Below, in pieces: positions 41,104 through 53,676 of a DNA stretch of 64,000 nt (positions are counted from its first letter, which is position 1; the number at the start of each line of letters is the position of its first letter). The position numbers and the translations under genes were made by a program. Below the pieces are notes generated by a model. The model saw nothing but the letters and a program-made list of their open reading frames with translations, did no database searches and was not told the origin of the DNA. The stretch comes from Azadirachta indica (Eukaryota; Streptophyta; Magnoliopsida; Sapindales; Meliaceae), in the NCBI GenBank assembly GCA_022749755.1, contig CM040448.1, forward strand, positions 3,034,481 through 3,098,480, given 5' to 3'.

Positions 41104-43356
41104 TGGGAGTGGTGTGGTCCAAAGTTCAGAAAAAATAATAATTATTGTCACCTTGGGCCCCCTAAACACTCTCTCTGGTTTTGCCACCTCATCATCTTCA
41201 TCAAGATTAATGTGGGTTTTTCACCCACCAAGAGAGCTGGTCGGCCATTGATATATATATATATATATATATGTATCGTGAAAATTGTGAAAAATTAATT
41301 AAAATTAAAAAAATCCCAAAAATAAAAATTTTCAATTGCTTAGATATTTGAGCAATGCATCTCAGCTACCATGTTTTCATGACTATATGCATGTTATCAT
41401 GTTTTTTATCTTGAAGAAGCCCTGCGGTTCCTTGTCATGTCTTGTTTGACTGCATATTGCATAAAGCATTATGCCTTTATTATTCACCACTTCCATTGAA
41501 AATGTTTTTTAAAAACAAAAATAGAAAAATAGAAAAAAATTCTATTTCTCTTTGGTGGTCCAGTCCAGTGAAATTGGATTTCTTTTGCCAAAGAAATAGC
41601 AATATTTTATTGCTAATTAACGCAATAAAATTAAAATATTTATATGTATATAAAGTATTTTCTTACAGCCCATCTCATCAGTCACTGTCTCTAACATAAG
41701 TTGGTGTGCTTCCTGGAATTTGCTTCAGTCTGATACCTTTTTACCGATAATAAGTAGTCATCATAAGTTAAAAAGATTTATATATTTTTCTTGATGAAAA
41801 TAATAATTTTTGTCATTCAGATTAGTCCACGTGGTTTAATCTAGACGGGTTATAATCCATGCCCTTTGGAAGGATCATAGAACTATCACCATCCATGATT
41901 ATAATAAATGAATAAATAAATAATCACACACTTCGTGTAATTAATAAACTCAATTAATGTAGAAATCACAAGTTGAAATTTTAATGGTAATAAGCAGGCA
42001 GATTTTCTCGAGAACATAAAACAGAAGAAACAAGGGAGACAATATATATAGGATGCACGGTTAACACATTATTAAATATTTTATAATGTAGATTAATTAA
42101 TTATTGTCAGAAAAAATGGGGATAAAATCAGAGTGACTTAACTACAAACCCAACAAACTTAGGGTTAATTTAATTGGATAATTAGGGTAAAAACAGAACA
42201 TAATCCCACATGTTTTGTCTTGTGTTTCACCCGCACCACTTATCTCGTCGTAAACGTCTCTGGGGCTTGCACCTGGTCTGTGTAACTTCATTCATTAATT
42301 CTGCAATTAAGGAATCTTCGCTTCAATGAGTCCTGCTGCACTTGGAATTGGCTGCCCCGTCAACCCTTTTAATTATTTTATAATTACTGTTTTTAAAGAT
42401 TTGATTGATTGATCGATCGATCATTTCAAGTGTTGCCCAATTTCAATTTAACTAAATTTTGTTCAAGTGTTTCTTAAAGTGGCTAATTTACGTATGTAAA
42501 CACGAGGATTCTTTTTCAAAATTAGTAAAATTAGAATATGAAAATTGTGAATATATCATCAACAAATTTCCAGTTTCAGATATAGCTAGTACTCCTCATT
42601 TAAAATTTTATCTAATTTTTAAGTCTGATTCAAATATTTTTTTTGGTAGACCCCAATATTATAAAAATGTGAAGTATATTGAGAAAAAAATCTAAATTGT
42701 TGCTTAAAAAAATAGTAAAAGATACTGATCTTTTTCTTTTTCTTTTTCAAAATCTTGAGCATTAAGACAAGAATAAATATATATAATCAAAAAAATTAAT
42801 ATTTTAGTTAATCATAGGTCTAAAATGCATGAGATAGATTTAAACACGGGCAGACAAAATTGACAGATCACAATCGAATGTTGAAGTTAAAATGTAAATT
42901 AATATATTAGTGTATAATTAATTCACTGTTGAAATATAATTGAGTCAAACCCTAAGGGGAAGGACGAAAGAAAAAATCTTAGCCTTATCTAATAATAACA
43001 ATAGTAAGAGGCAGCAAAAAAAAAAAAAAATCAAAAATTTCAGATGAGGAAAAAATTGGTTTGAAGGAGACAAATGAGACTGAAAAAATTAAATAACAAA
43101 AACGAGTTTGCATTATTACAAAACAGAACGGGCCATTCATGCTTTTGTCTCTTGATTAATTTTATTAATGCTTTGCTGTATTAATTGTATGTATTAGAAA
43201 ATTACAAAGCTGCATGGTGCAAAGAAGACCGGTCGTCACGTGACAAGCTCGTGAGAGACATGGTCTCTGCCTTTAATATTGTAGACAACCTTGATTTTTG
43301 TTACACTCTTTCTATTGTCTACTTCATGTTTCATGTTTCATTTTTAATTTATTTAT

Positions 43357-43394
43357 AATAATTAATTAATTAATTAATTAATTAATTAATTAAA
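43357..43394. repeat. (AATT)n microsatellite
   Basis: About nine tandem AATT units. The repeat is self-complementary and could form a hairpin. Confidence 0.93.
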
Positions 43395-45425
43395 CTAAAT
43401 GATCGTATCTTTGTCTTGGATTATTCAAAGATTACGTAGGTTTATCGTCCGGACGTGTACGGTTAATTCAACGAATAATGTAGCGTAATTTGTTTCGTTT
43501 TGGATTTACTAAATCTTAATTAATTAATAAATTGAGAAAATACCTGTAATTTGATCTCTCGATAAACCACATACTGAGTATTTGGATGAGGAATTAAACT
43601 GTTGGCTGAAGTGGAATTAACTACAAAGTAAGAAAAAATTAATTATTAATAAATAATAGATGACAACTGTAGAAGATTTTGTCAACACAGATTTGGATTT
43701 TGTGAATTAATTGTGACGAATTCTTCTCAGAGTATTCGAACATAATTGTTTAAAAATGAGAAAAAATATATATATCCAGAGGAAAATGAAGACAAAAATA
43801 ATAAATTAAACTGTAGAAGATTTTTTAATCTCCCTATTATATAATAATGTGTATATTGTATGCCTTTGGAACAAGCTATGAGTTGTCTTTGTTTCATTGT
43901 GAATCCTTACTTTCGATATCAAGCATATAAATTTTATATTAATAATTGTAATTTAATAAACCATATTGTTCGTGTTGGTATTCGATTTTCGCCTCTCAAA
44001 TTTCAACCCGTAAATTTGTAATTGTGGGAGTTTTATAAGGGAACCATCGATCTATTATCTAATAACTTATTGGATATAAATAGAAAAATTATACTTTTAT
44101 TTGAGAAAATACAAAAAGTCAGGGACCTAAGTGTTATTATCCCCAGGCCAAAGACTTGCTTGGACTAATCAATTTCAAGGCTTGCTTTTTCAGCCCAATA
44201 AGATCCAGTTTTGAGGCCCGCTAGAAGGCTTCGTTCTGGGGCAGTATTATTGGATTGGACCTGCTTCAGTGGTCAAATTTTCAGCCCAATTAATAGACAC
44301 TAGTACTATAAAGACTCCACATCTTATCCTATGAGACCCCACTTTGTAAGCATGAATCATGAAGACTTCGTTTTGTAATATGATCTAAAAAGTTCTCAAA
44401 GGTCAAAAAAAGGGTAGGAATAAATAGCAACTTTCCAATTTAGAGAACAAACTTTTTTTTTGGTTGGTACCCATCAATTATTGTAGGACATTTCATGATA
44501 AATCCTAAATATGTGCAACCCCACCAAATTATTGACAACTTTATAAGTAGGGTATGCTCTTATTATATCAATTCAACCCAATCATACCATATGCTTAATT
44601 GACTTATTTTTCAGTAAATTAAAATTTTCACTCTAAGCATATATAAGTTTTTCAAAATCTTTTGAGATAGGTAGATAATTGCTCGTATATGATCAAGATC
44701 TATAATTTTATTTAATTAGATTTTTATTAACAATCAATCATCATTTATTACTAAAGTAAAAGTTTGGATCACAAGAAAATCTTAATTCGATTTGTCATAA
44801 TAAATATTACAAAGTAGAATGTTGTTTTAACACAGATTTGGAGTATTATTTTAAAAGAATTTAAGTAAAATGTACATAAATGGAAGAATTTAATAAAGAA
44901 AATTAAATAGATTGTATGCTGACCCACAATTAAGATAGATATAAGATGCAAATCCCCTGCCCTAATGCAGTCAGTTATTAAACTTTTTCACTTCAATTCA
45001 GATTGCAATCTTCACTCGTGTAATGTCATCAATGATATGATATATAACAGCCTAACAACCATTAGATTGGATGGGACAAAAAGGTATTCAGTAAATTAAG
45101 CAAAAGAAAAATTCCTCGGAATTAAAAACACAGAAAATGGTAGCTGCAGGCCTGCAGCAGCACTACTGCAATTCTGCAACAAGCACATTTCTTTTATAAT
45201 TTTTAATTTATTATATGCTAATGGGATATTTGATTAGTTATATATAAATAAGTTATTACAACTTCTACATAGAGATGTGGAATCATTATGTTTTAGTTCC
45301 AAGTGCATGAACATACAAACAAACAGTGTCTTGGATTCTGTAATAGTCATTTATCACACACACCAAATTTGAACCTAGATAATAAGACAACCAGTTTTAT
45401 CCCTTTTGGCAGCAGTAGCAACAGA

Positions 45426-45426
45426 A

Positions 45427-45460
<34 letters not shown>

Positions 45461-45461
45461 G
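45426..45461. repeat. (AC)n-(AT)n microsatellite
   Basis: About 11 AC units followed by 7 AT units, about 430 bp upstream of the RAV gene. Confidence 0.93.
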
Positions 45462-45842
45462 TTTATTGTATATATAGACATTACATGTTCTTGGAAATTT
45501 CAACCAATCTCACGGCTTGCCTTCTCACCTACTCTTCATTTTTATATCAAATTAATGAAAGGAAAAAATAAAAATAAAAAAATAGTAATGTATATTTTAG
45601 ATAAGATTGGAAAAAGAGAAAAAGGTTGTTCTAAAGAGAGATCATGACAACAGCAAGCATATATATGGAAATCAAAGGCCTTGGCCAGAAGGGATCAAAT
45701 CTGTCTAGCAGCTACTACCAAACTTTCATGGGGGGATGAACTTTCAGAAACGAGCTCTGCTTCCCCTCATGTGATTTCCCATCAATTGGCTCAATCGGGT
45801 CCCTCCCTCAATTTGCATGCATAGTTTCATATATACTTTATA

Positions 45843-45850
45843 CTATAAAT
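45843..45850 (+). promoter_or_regulatory. TATA box of the RAV/TEM gene
   Basis: CTATAAAT lies 46 bp before the ATG, which implies a very short leader of about 20 nt. A CATATATA stretch at 45829-45836 is an alternative. Confidence 0.5.
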
Positions 45851-45895
45851 CAACTTAGCTTCACCTCACTTCATAACTTGCCAGCTGAGAGAAAA

Positions 45896-46855
45896 ATGGA
45901 TGTGAATTGCTTCTATGATCAGATGGCAAATGATTCAATTTCATCTTGTTCAATGGCCAGTCAGATGTCAGTTGATAATCACTCTGAAAATGGTACTGAA
46001 GTGGAGTCCAAGAAGTTGCCTTCTTCCAAGTATAAGGGAGTGGTTCCTCAGCCTAATGGGAGATGGGGAGCACAGATATATGAGAAGCATCAACGTGTGT
46101 GGCTTGGAACTTTCACTGAAGAAGAAGAAGCTGCTAAAGTCTATGATATTGCAGCACTGAGATACCGGGGCCAAAATGCCATCACAAACTTCAAAACTTC
46201 GTCGGAAAGTGATGAAGATTACATGGAAAAAATGTTCTTGAGTTCGCATTCTAAGGCTGAGATTGTTGACATGTTAAGGAAGCATACTTATCAGCTTGAG
46301 CTTGAGCAAAGCAAGCAGAATTATGCATGTTATGGCATTGGTAACAGCCAAGGGTTTTCTGATCTTTTCGGATCAAACCCATTTCAGGAAACCGCCCCGG
46401 AATTCCTCTTCGACAAAGTGCTTACACCAAGTGATGTAGGAAAGCTCAACAGAATGGTGATACCAAAGCAACAAGCTGAGAAGCACTTTGCATTGAGTTC
46501 AGATATTGCTTCCAAGGGTGTGTTGCTCAATTTTGAGGACAATACAGGGAAAGTGTGGAGATTGAGGTACTGTTATTGGGGTAGTAGCCAGAGTTATGTG
46601 TTGACAAAAGGGTGGAGCAGATTTGTGAAGGAGAAAAGCTTGAAAGCAGGAGATTTGGTAAGCTTTTGGAAATCCAATATTGGGCCTAACTCAAGGTTCT
46701 TCATAGACAACAAGCCGCAACAAAATGGCTCAGGATTTGAAGAAATGCGGAGCCAAGAAGAGGTTGGCCTGTTAAACCCAGATGAAAGATCTGGTGGGGT
46801 TAGATTGTTTGGTGTCAATATTTTAGAGAAACCAAACAATTTGTATTGTAGATAA
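45896..46855 (+). CDS. RAV/TEMPRANILLO-type AP2-B3 transcription factor
   Basis: An intronless gene of 319 residues. The ATG at 45896 (MDVNCFYD) is the first ATG. The AP2/ERF domain spans about residues 45-101 ([20 protein letters not shown], then [20 protein letters not shown]). The B3 domain spans about 171-275 ([48 protein letters not shown]). RLFGV at 303-307 is the B3 repression motif. RAV proteins bind CAACA plus CACCTG-like bipartite sites. TEM1/TEM2 repress FT and gibberellin synthesis and so delay flowering, and RAV1 is also linked to growth restraint. Domains, length, lack of introns and the RLFGV motif all fit. I cannot separate RAV1, TEM1/2 and EDF3 from this sequence alone. Confidence 0.96.
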   Translation: MDVNCFYDQMANDSISSCSMASQMSVDNHSENGTEVESKKLPSSKYKGVVPQPNGRWGAQIYEKHQRVWLGTFTEEEEAAKVYDIAALRYRGQNAITNFKTSSESDEDYMEKMFLSSHSKAEIVDMLRKHTYQLELEQSKQNYACYGIGNSQGFSDLFGSNPFQETAPEFLFDKVLTPSDVGKLNRMVIPKQQAEKHFALSSDIASKGVLLNFEDNTGKVWRLRYCYWGSSQSYVLTKGWSRFVKEKSLKAGDLVSFWKSNIGPNSRFFIDNKPQQNGSGFEEMRSQEEVGLLNPDERSGGVRLFGVNILEKPNNLYCR

Positions 46856-49077
46856 TAATATAATATTTTATATAGTTTCTGTAAAAGTAAGAACAAGCTG
46901 AGGGAGATGAGAAATTATATAACTAGTTATATAAGAATAAGAAGTTAGTTTGATGAAGATTGTGAAAGTGTTTTCATATGATATGTTTTTGTTTTTGTAG
47001 TTATTTTCATTGTTTTTGGCCCAAGTTTAAAACAAGTTGCTTAGATTGAGCAGAAAGGGTCCAGTTAGGTGGAAATGAAAAATGACAGTTGTTGGAAACT
47101 AAAAGAACCCATTTCATACCTTTGTTTTTATTATTATTATTTTTTTTAATGGATGTTATAAAGGTGGTTCTCCATTCTATAGATTTGTTAGGTTTTAGTG
47201 ACCAGAAAGTCGCTGTATTCAACTAGTAATCAGATCAGATCAGATCAGATCAGATCAATGATTGGATTTCCAACAGTTTTAGATTTATTTGGTTTTCAAT
47301 CTATACTCGTCGGTAGGAATTGAGTAGACTAATTGGCTATTTGAATATATATAATCAGCAGCCACCGCAATCTTCTTGAAGTGACACAATATTTATCTTT
47401 TAAAACAAAGCCTTCGAATGCAAAAATTTAGCAAGTGCATCAGCTTATTTTTAGTTTGGATTTAAAATTTTGTAAACATTCTGCAATAAAAAAAAAAAAT
47501 GGATCAAAATCTTTTGCAAAAGAATTGCATATTACACCTCAAATCTTGACAAGTGGAAATGGACACCTTTCTACCATAACCATTATTATGTGCATAAGAA
47601 GTGTATTTACTATTAAACTATGGTGATTTAAAAAAATATATTATTAATCTTGAATTTTGACAATGCAAGACACATAAAATATAATTAGAAATACTTTTTA
47701 TTTTTATTTATTTAAATATATATATATATATGGGTTGGGTAGAATTTTAAATCTACATATAATTATTAAATGAGTCAAGTTTGAGTTAATTAAAAATATT
47801 AAAAAAATTATATCCTACTTCATTAGTTTATTAAAGTTTAAGGATAAAAATGTTAATAACCTAATAATAAGTTAATTAGCAATTATTAAAGTTAAGGGGA
47901 TATTTTGTTCTTAAAATAATTCTGGTCTTTAAGGAGTATGTACTATTTTCTCAAATTTTAGAAAACATGTGTCAATTTTTCTAAATTTTAAAGTGGAGTT
48001 TCAAAAAATATTTAATAGAAACTTATTTTAACGAGAGTAGTTCACTTTACTTTTAGTTGACATTATGTAATTTCATCCCAAAATTATGTAACTTCAAAAC
48101 TAGAGCATCCCATTGTCAAACATTCATTCCAAACATATCCTTGGCCTGTTTGCTAGTTCTAGCCTGCAGCTACAACGAGCAACAGTAGTTGTTTGAGAAA
48201 ATGCCACAGTGAAAAAACCCGTAGAGTTGAAAACCGAAAAAGAAAACAGGAAAAGACTAAACGTGAAGGGTAAAGAAAAAAGAGGGTGGAGAGTGCAACA
48301 ATAATAATAATGATAATAGTAAACGCGTGTGAAAACACAATCGTGGGGTAACTGGTGAGGTGAGAAGTTGAGCTGAGGCAACAGTAGTTGATCCACCAAC
48401 ACTGAACCCTATCCCAAAGTTGTCTGAGAAGTCATTGTCAATAGACGTAGCATAGCATTTTCTACAGCAACATCTACATCTGTAGCCACCCACCACCCAC
48501 AACTTCACACTTCACGCTGCACAACCTAGTGATTTCATCTGGGCACTCTCTTTTTCTTTTATTACTTCTATGATCTGCGTAACAATATCATTGATAGGCC
48601 ACCCCAAACCCACATTCAATGTTAACCAAAAACAGTGTAAAATTGAGTGAAAGTAATAACGTGTAAAAGGTGTTGTCCTCTGCTCCTTTTTACGCTAACA
48701 AATATGTAAAAGCGATTTGACATAACATTTACATGTAACAAAACCCCAACAGCAGCAGCAGCAGCAGTAGCACCATCACCAACTGCAGCTACTTGCTGCT
48801 GGTCTTATCACATATACATTTTCATAACGCTGGTTTAACAAAAGAAGGCAGCTGCTGCTGCTAGCTCATTAATGTTGTTATCAATTCTTGAATGAATTTG
48901 TTCACGAACTTAAAAAGGATTAACGAAACAACAACAGTGCTATGCATTATATTATTGATTAAATATTTGAAGAGAAAACAACAGTAGTATTGTGGATTCA
49001 TGGATCAAAGTCTTATCACAAAATGCAACCATATCATAAACCGAAGAAGAAGCATCGCATGAGGAGTTGTAAACTAG
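46856..49077. other. Convergent spacer between RAV and AS1 genes
   Basis: This region contains the 3'UTRs of the two convergent genes, a (CAGAT)n repeat (47231-47257), AT-rich spacer and CAG/CTG-rich runs near 48750-48864. Cys- and Leu-rich open frames at 48.1-48.5 kb lack an ATG and any recognisable domain. Confidence 0.6.
47231..47257. repeat. (CAGAT)n pentanucleotide repeat
   Basis: Five and a half tandem CAGAT units downstream of the RAV gene. Confidence 0.94.
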
Positions 49078-50217
49078 CTAGTGCATGTCCTTCGGGATAC
49101 TGAATCCTCCGTGGCTGCTGCTTTGAACTCCAATCTGCTCCACAAGCTTAAGCAGTTTAACATGCTTATTGCACCAAGATTCCATCAACTTAGCTTCCTT
49201 GCTTTCAGCATCTCTCTGCAAAGCGCTTAACTGTTCTCTATATTCACTGTCAATCCTACCGAGAAAAGCCATTTCTTCCTCTCTCAAAGCCCTTATTTTT
49301 GTCTCAATTTCTTCCATTTTCTCTCTCCTTTTCCTGGCTTTCTCTGACTCCAGTTGTTGCTCCAGCCTACTCAGCCTCCAAGTTGCCTCCTTTTTATGTT
49401 GCATCCAGCTTTGTCTGCCCTCTTCTAGCTCCTTACAGTACTGTACCAAAGTACCCATTTGCTGACCGGGCATGAACCGGGTGATATCCCCCGGGTCAAG
49501 CCCCGGTGGCTCAGATGGAGAAAGTGATAGACTCACAGAAGGAGAAGCTGTTGTTGTAGATGAATTTGAAGAAGACAAAGATGGACTCGTATGATTATTC
49601 ATCCACAAAGGAATCCCATTCGTAGAAGTAGAAGAAGGACCCGACCCGAGTGAGAGAACAGGTTCAGGATCCGGCAATGATATATTAGGCATGATAGGGT
49701 TCAAGTTCAAAGCCTGCAATGCAAAAAGCTTTGGCTGCACGTACTTCTCCGCAAAAGTCTCTAAAATATGATCATATCGTCCCTGAGCAACTCTCTCCGG
49801 AGAAGAAGTCGAAGCCAAAGCCGAACCTACCTGAATATTTCCTTCCTGGTCGGAATATTCCCTTCTCTGCAGCTTCTCCTTATGCAACTGTTTCAACTGT
49901 TTCTCTTTAAAAACCTCCCACCACTTGCCCAATCTCTTAGCAGTCCTCCCAGGAACTTCACTGGCAATCTTCTTCCACTTATTCCCGTACTTAGCTTGCA
50001 AAGAAATGACTAAAGATTGTTCTTCCGGGGTCAAAGAACCCTTCTTGATACCAGGCTTGAGATAATTCTTCCAACGCTCGAGACAGGACTTGGGGTCTCG
50101 GTGGAGGGTTTTGCCCATGCGTTGGGAAATGAGGTTCCATTCTTTAGGGCCATATTGCTTGACGTAAGCTCTCAAGATAGCGTCTTCTTCTGGTTGCCAA
50201 CGTTGCCTCTCCTTCAT
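49078..50217 (-). CDS. AS1: AS1/PHANTASTICA-type R2R3 MYB
   Basis: An intronless coding region of 379 residues. The ATG at 50217 gives MKERQRWQPEEDAILRAYVK, matching the family's usual start. R2 and R3 MYB repeats fill about residues 1-105 (CLERWKNYLKPGIKKGSLTP, then EVPGRTAKRLGKWWEVFKEK). A Ser/Pro-rich middle follows. The C-terminal coiled coil at about 263-360 (ELEEGRQSWMQHKKEATWRL, EKMEEIETKIRALREEE) is the segment used for partner binding. AS1 acts with the LBD protein AS2 to repress class I KNOX genes and set leaf polarity. The frame is open 15 codons further upstream but without an ATG. A three-codon uORF lies in the leader, and a weak TATA-like TTTATAG sits about 125 bp upstream of the ATG. 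It is convergent with the RAV gene. Confidence 0.95.
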   Translation of the reverse strand: MKERQRWQPEEDAILRAYVKQYGPKEWNLISQRMGKTLHRDPKSCLERWKNYLKPGIKKGSLTPEEQSLVISLQAKYGNKWKKIASEVPGRTAKRLGKWWEVFKEKQLKQLHKEKLQRREYSDQEGNIQVGSALASTSSPERVAQGRYDHILETFAEKYVQPKLFALQALNLNPIMPNISLPDPEPVLSLGSGPSSTSTNGIPLWMNNHTSPSLSSSNSSTTTASPSVSLSLSPSEPPGLDPGDITRFMPGQQMGTLVQYCKELEEGRQSWMQHKKEATWRLSRLEQQLESEKARKRREKMEEIETKIRALREEEMAFLGRIDSEYREQLSALQRDAESKEAKLMESWCNKHVKLLKLVEQIGVQSSSHGGFSIPKDMH

Positions 50218-50258
50218 TTCATCATTATGCTTTGCTGGGGTGGAATCTGGGATATCTC

Positions 50259-50270
50259 TCAATGATCCAT
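50259..50270 (-). other. Three-codon upstream ORF in the AS1 leader
   Basis: ATG GAT CAT TGA on the minus strand, in good context (ACAATGG), ends 41 nt before the AS1 start codon. If included in the transcript, it would be met first by scanning ribosomes. Confidence 0.6.
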
Positions 50271-51044
50271 TGTTGGTTTTTTCGGTGTAAATGAGAAGGA
50301 GAGTAGAGAAGAAGTGTTTAAGAATGAGACTGGTGAGGACTATAAAGAGTTTTTTGACGAGAGGGGAAATCCTTTCAGGCCATTCGGTGGATTTCGGTTT
50401 AACTATTTAGTCGACGCGTTACCTTGCGAGTGAGATACACGCGTTTAGTTTTCCCCTCACCTGTGCATTTCAAAAATGGGGTAGTTACTAAATACTTAAC
50501 TAAAAAAGTACCGTAATTACAAATATAGGACTAACATGCAACTGGAATTTCTCATATAAAAAACCTTGCTATAAGTGAAATAATTACTCATCAAAGTTGT
50601 CAACATAATGTTGTTTCGGAACAAGCAAAATTGAACACTCCTGGATTGCATTGGTGAACATTAATGGTTATGCTTGTGCTTGTGCTTGTGCATAGAGTGT
50701 GGACTAGTAGTAATGGTGGGGCATGGTAAATTATATAGAGAGAAATGGCTAAAGTAGTGTAGAAGATAGTGGGCAATGGCATTGAATGAGAGTAGAGAAT
50801 ATTGAAAAAAGAATAAGTTTCTTTTAATTTTAACTTCGATTTTATTGAATCATTTTGTGTTGCCATTGTTTGGTATGAGAAAGGGAGGCACTGAGTTTTG
50901 GCAGAGTTAAAGCAGCAGCAGAAGAGAGAGTGGAGAAGAAAGAAAGAAAGAGAAGGGAAAATGAATGAGTGAAGTTTGTGGGGCAGTGTGAGTCAGAAAT
51001 TGTGGGGTGGAATTGACTTGACACTACACTACACTATGCAAAGG

Positions 51045-51073
51045 CATCATCATCATCATCATCATCATCATCA
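51045..51073. repeat. (ATC)n microsatellite
   Basis: Nine to ten tandem ATC units. Confidence 0.94.
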
Positions 51074-51760
51074 GGACCAAACAGCAGCAAATTGCGATGC
51101 TATATACTGCTTTTGCTTTGCCTATGCTTGTGTTTGTGTGCAATGTTGTCCTTAGATTTAGAATAGAAAGATGCCAATATGCCATATCAAGGCATATTAA
51201 TTTGCTATTAACAGTAAGTTTTTCAATAGCAACCAGACAATGATTAGGGCAAATTTTGGGTTGCCCAAGGATTCCTAGCTAGGGCTTTGGAGCTACCTAT
51301 ATATATATATATATATATACTTTTACTTCTCTTTTAGATTTCGGGCAGGAGATTTAAGAGTGACCTTGGTTTGGGAAAGGGCTAAAATTGACTTGTATTC
51401 TAGCCAAGGCAGGAATTAATTGATCTTGTTTTTATTTTGCTTTTCTCGTTTTAGGCTTTTCTCAATGATTTAATCTGGGATAATAATAATGGAAGAGAGT
51501 GGGAGGCACGCGCTATAAATGTGGTAAGTGGAGAGTGGGGAAAAAGGGAGTAGTTGTTGGGACAGAAGACTAATCAACGCATTTATCGGATCTATTGGCA
51601 GTGGAAGTGGGGGACTTCCTTTGTCTTTGGTCCCCCTCTGCCTCTGCTACGTCGCTCCTTCTGCCGCGTGGCTGCCACTCCTCTCCATCCCTCCCCTCTC
51701 AGGTTTTCTCAAGCTCTTTCTCAAAACCTACTCTTCTATTTTCTTCTTCATTGTATTGGC

Positions 51761-51783
51761 TTTTTTTTTTTTTTTTTTTTTTT
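51761..51783. repeat. Poly(T) tract, 23 Ts
   Basis: An uninterrupted T run closing a pyrimidine-rich stretch. Confidence 0.93.
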
Positions 51784-53275
51784 CTGAAATACACATTATC
51801 TATCGGATTGCACACACATGATGCATCCAACAGTTCAAATAAAATGTGAACGAACAAAATTTAAATTAAAAAGGAAAAAGCATTTTAGAGGGAGCTAGCC
51901 CAAGTATGGTAAAAATTTTACCACATCGACTGATGGTTACTTCCAAGTTTCGGATACTATTCTACACATATAATTTAGCAAGCGTAAAGAAAAGAAATCA
52001 TTGAACAAATATATATGTGTATATTTTGGGCAGAGCAGATGGTATTCCTCATAAATTGTGGGGCTATTTCTCGTCAATAATGTGGCCATTATAACATATA
52101 TCATACAATAATGTAATTGGCCGAAAGAAAGAAATAGATATGATGATCAATTTCTGCAATTGCTTCTCAATAATGAATTCATCAAACGAAAGCAGAACCT
52201 CACCCCACCTAAAAATATATATAAGCTAGAGAAAGATCAAAACTGATCATATCATATCATACACATAGTCCAAAATCTCCCTTGCATTGATATCATATGC
52301 CATTAAAGCTAGTTGCAGGGATACAAACAAAAGCAACTCTCTCATATATATTTTCAAGCATCTGCATTCTGTAAAACACAAGCACACTCGATAATATTAT
52401 TGCTGTGACTATCTTTTACTGCATTGAAGTTCAAATTATCGAATTGAAGGGAATTAAAATCAACGGGACCCCATATCATAAAAACACATATTGCAAAATC
52501 TGAGCAGAATAAGAAGAAAAAGAAGAGGAGGAGAGAATTTCAACCCTCTGATCGTTTTAATTTCTTGATTGATAACCCCCTCTAGGTAGCTACCAAATTT
52601 ATTATTAATTGCTTATCTTGTTGTATCAGATGGAAACTCTCTTTATTAATTAATTACTAGCAATATAGATGAATATGTATATGGTCCCATTCTGCTCCTC
52701 TTTAAGCAATGTTCCTCTGCTTACAATCCACATTAGTGGCCCGGCCCCAACTCAAAAATATTTCAAAATGACTTCACTGTTGATGTACACTACACATACT
52801 ATGTACTGTATATCCCAACAACTACCGATAGAAGGTCCATAAAATTCTTGGGATATACAGTAATTTCTCATACACAAAACTTTCTATTTTCACTTATAGT
52901 TTTTACAACTGAAAAACTCTCTCCTTTTAAACACAATAAATAGTAATTAAACTAACCAATGACACTTTTAGATTCCTTACAAGACTGCATACTATTTCTT
53001 TTTTACAAGTGATGTTTATGGTGCTTTTCAAGATTCTGGAAGTAATTTTATTCGGAGAATTTATCACCATTAGATATTTTATGTCGAATTTATAGGTTTT
53101 ATTTCGATCATTAATTCCGTTCATTTAAAGTTGGTGTAGAATTTGTCGTTAGCTGAAAAGAGTAATATTATGTATGTTGTTAGGTGATAGAGCAGCATAT
53201 CATAGTATACCAGCTCAAGGACTCTATTAGCTCATCCTCACTGTTCATATTTTTCTTTATTTAATTTATCAGTTA

Positions 53276-53400
53276 AGAGTCTTGGGTTTGCGAATATATA
53301 TCGGACTTTTCTTTTCTAACAATTCGAGAAGAAGGTTATTTACGAGTCCTGGGCTTGCGTATATCAGAATCAGACTTTTCTTTTCTAACAATTCGAAGAG
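53276..53400. repeat. ~69-bp imperfect tandem duplication
   Basis: CTTTTCTTTTCTAACAATTC occurs at about 53307 and again 69 bp later. The flanking GAGTC(T/C)TGGG(T/C)TTGCG is also repeated. The pair ends about 470 bp upstream of the first AOC gene. Confidence 0.85.
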
Positions 53401-53676
53401 GCCTTCTTCTAATTAAATTCGAGTCTTTTAAATTTTTTATATTACTTTTTTTTTTTGGTCTATTATAATGTGCAAATCATGTAGATCATGTATTTAAACT
53501 CTGAAATTTCTTTCAAAGCTCACCAACTCATAATGTATCTCTCGCCTTATTAAAGACTGAACGTGATATATCTACCGTTCAAACAAACTGTGTATTCATT
53601 ATTCAATCACGTTTATCATATCAGGAAAATTGAAAAGTATCATTTTACCACAATCAATGTCATTGTTTCCAGTTTC

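Larger units (their letters stand above)
41104..45842. other. AT-rich spacer between DVL and RAV genes
   Basis: About 4.7 kb without a recognisable gene. It contains an (AT)n run near 41251-41272, an (AATT)n run at 43357-43394, an (AC)n-(AT)n run at 45426-45461 and a single G-box core (CACGTG) at 43237-43242. Confidence 0.6.
50350..53676. other. Spacer between AS1 and the AOC pair
   Basis: No supported gene. Contents are an (ATC)n run (51045-51073), a plus-strand TATA-like box at 51513-51520 followed by a GC-richer 200-bp stretch with a short hairpin, a T23 tract (51761-51783) and a 69-bp tandem duplication (53276-53400). Confidence 0.6.

Noticed and set aside
45878..45895. Six-residue extension of the RAV protein
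   Set aside because: It starts at TTG; the first ATG is 45896.
48124..48508. Cys- and Leu-rich minus-strand ORFs downstream of AS1
   Set aside because: The longer one starts at GTG and neither shows a family motif or regular cysteine spacing.
50218..50262. 15-residue N-terminal extension of AS1
   Set aside because: It begins at a TTG, and the family starts at MKERQRW, matching the ATG at 50217.
50600..50866. 88-residue minus-strand ORF with a true ATG upstream of AS1
   Set aside because: Low-complexity hydrophobic and Ser/Thr-rich sequence, partly from a repeated CACAAG stretch, with no domain or splice support.
51528..51821. 97-residue Leu/Ser-rich ORF
   Set aside because: It starts at GTG and runs into a poly(T) tract coding for Phe; no ATG and no homology pattern.
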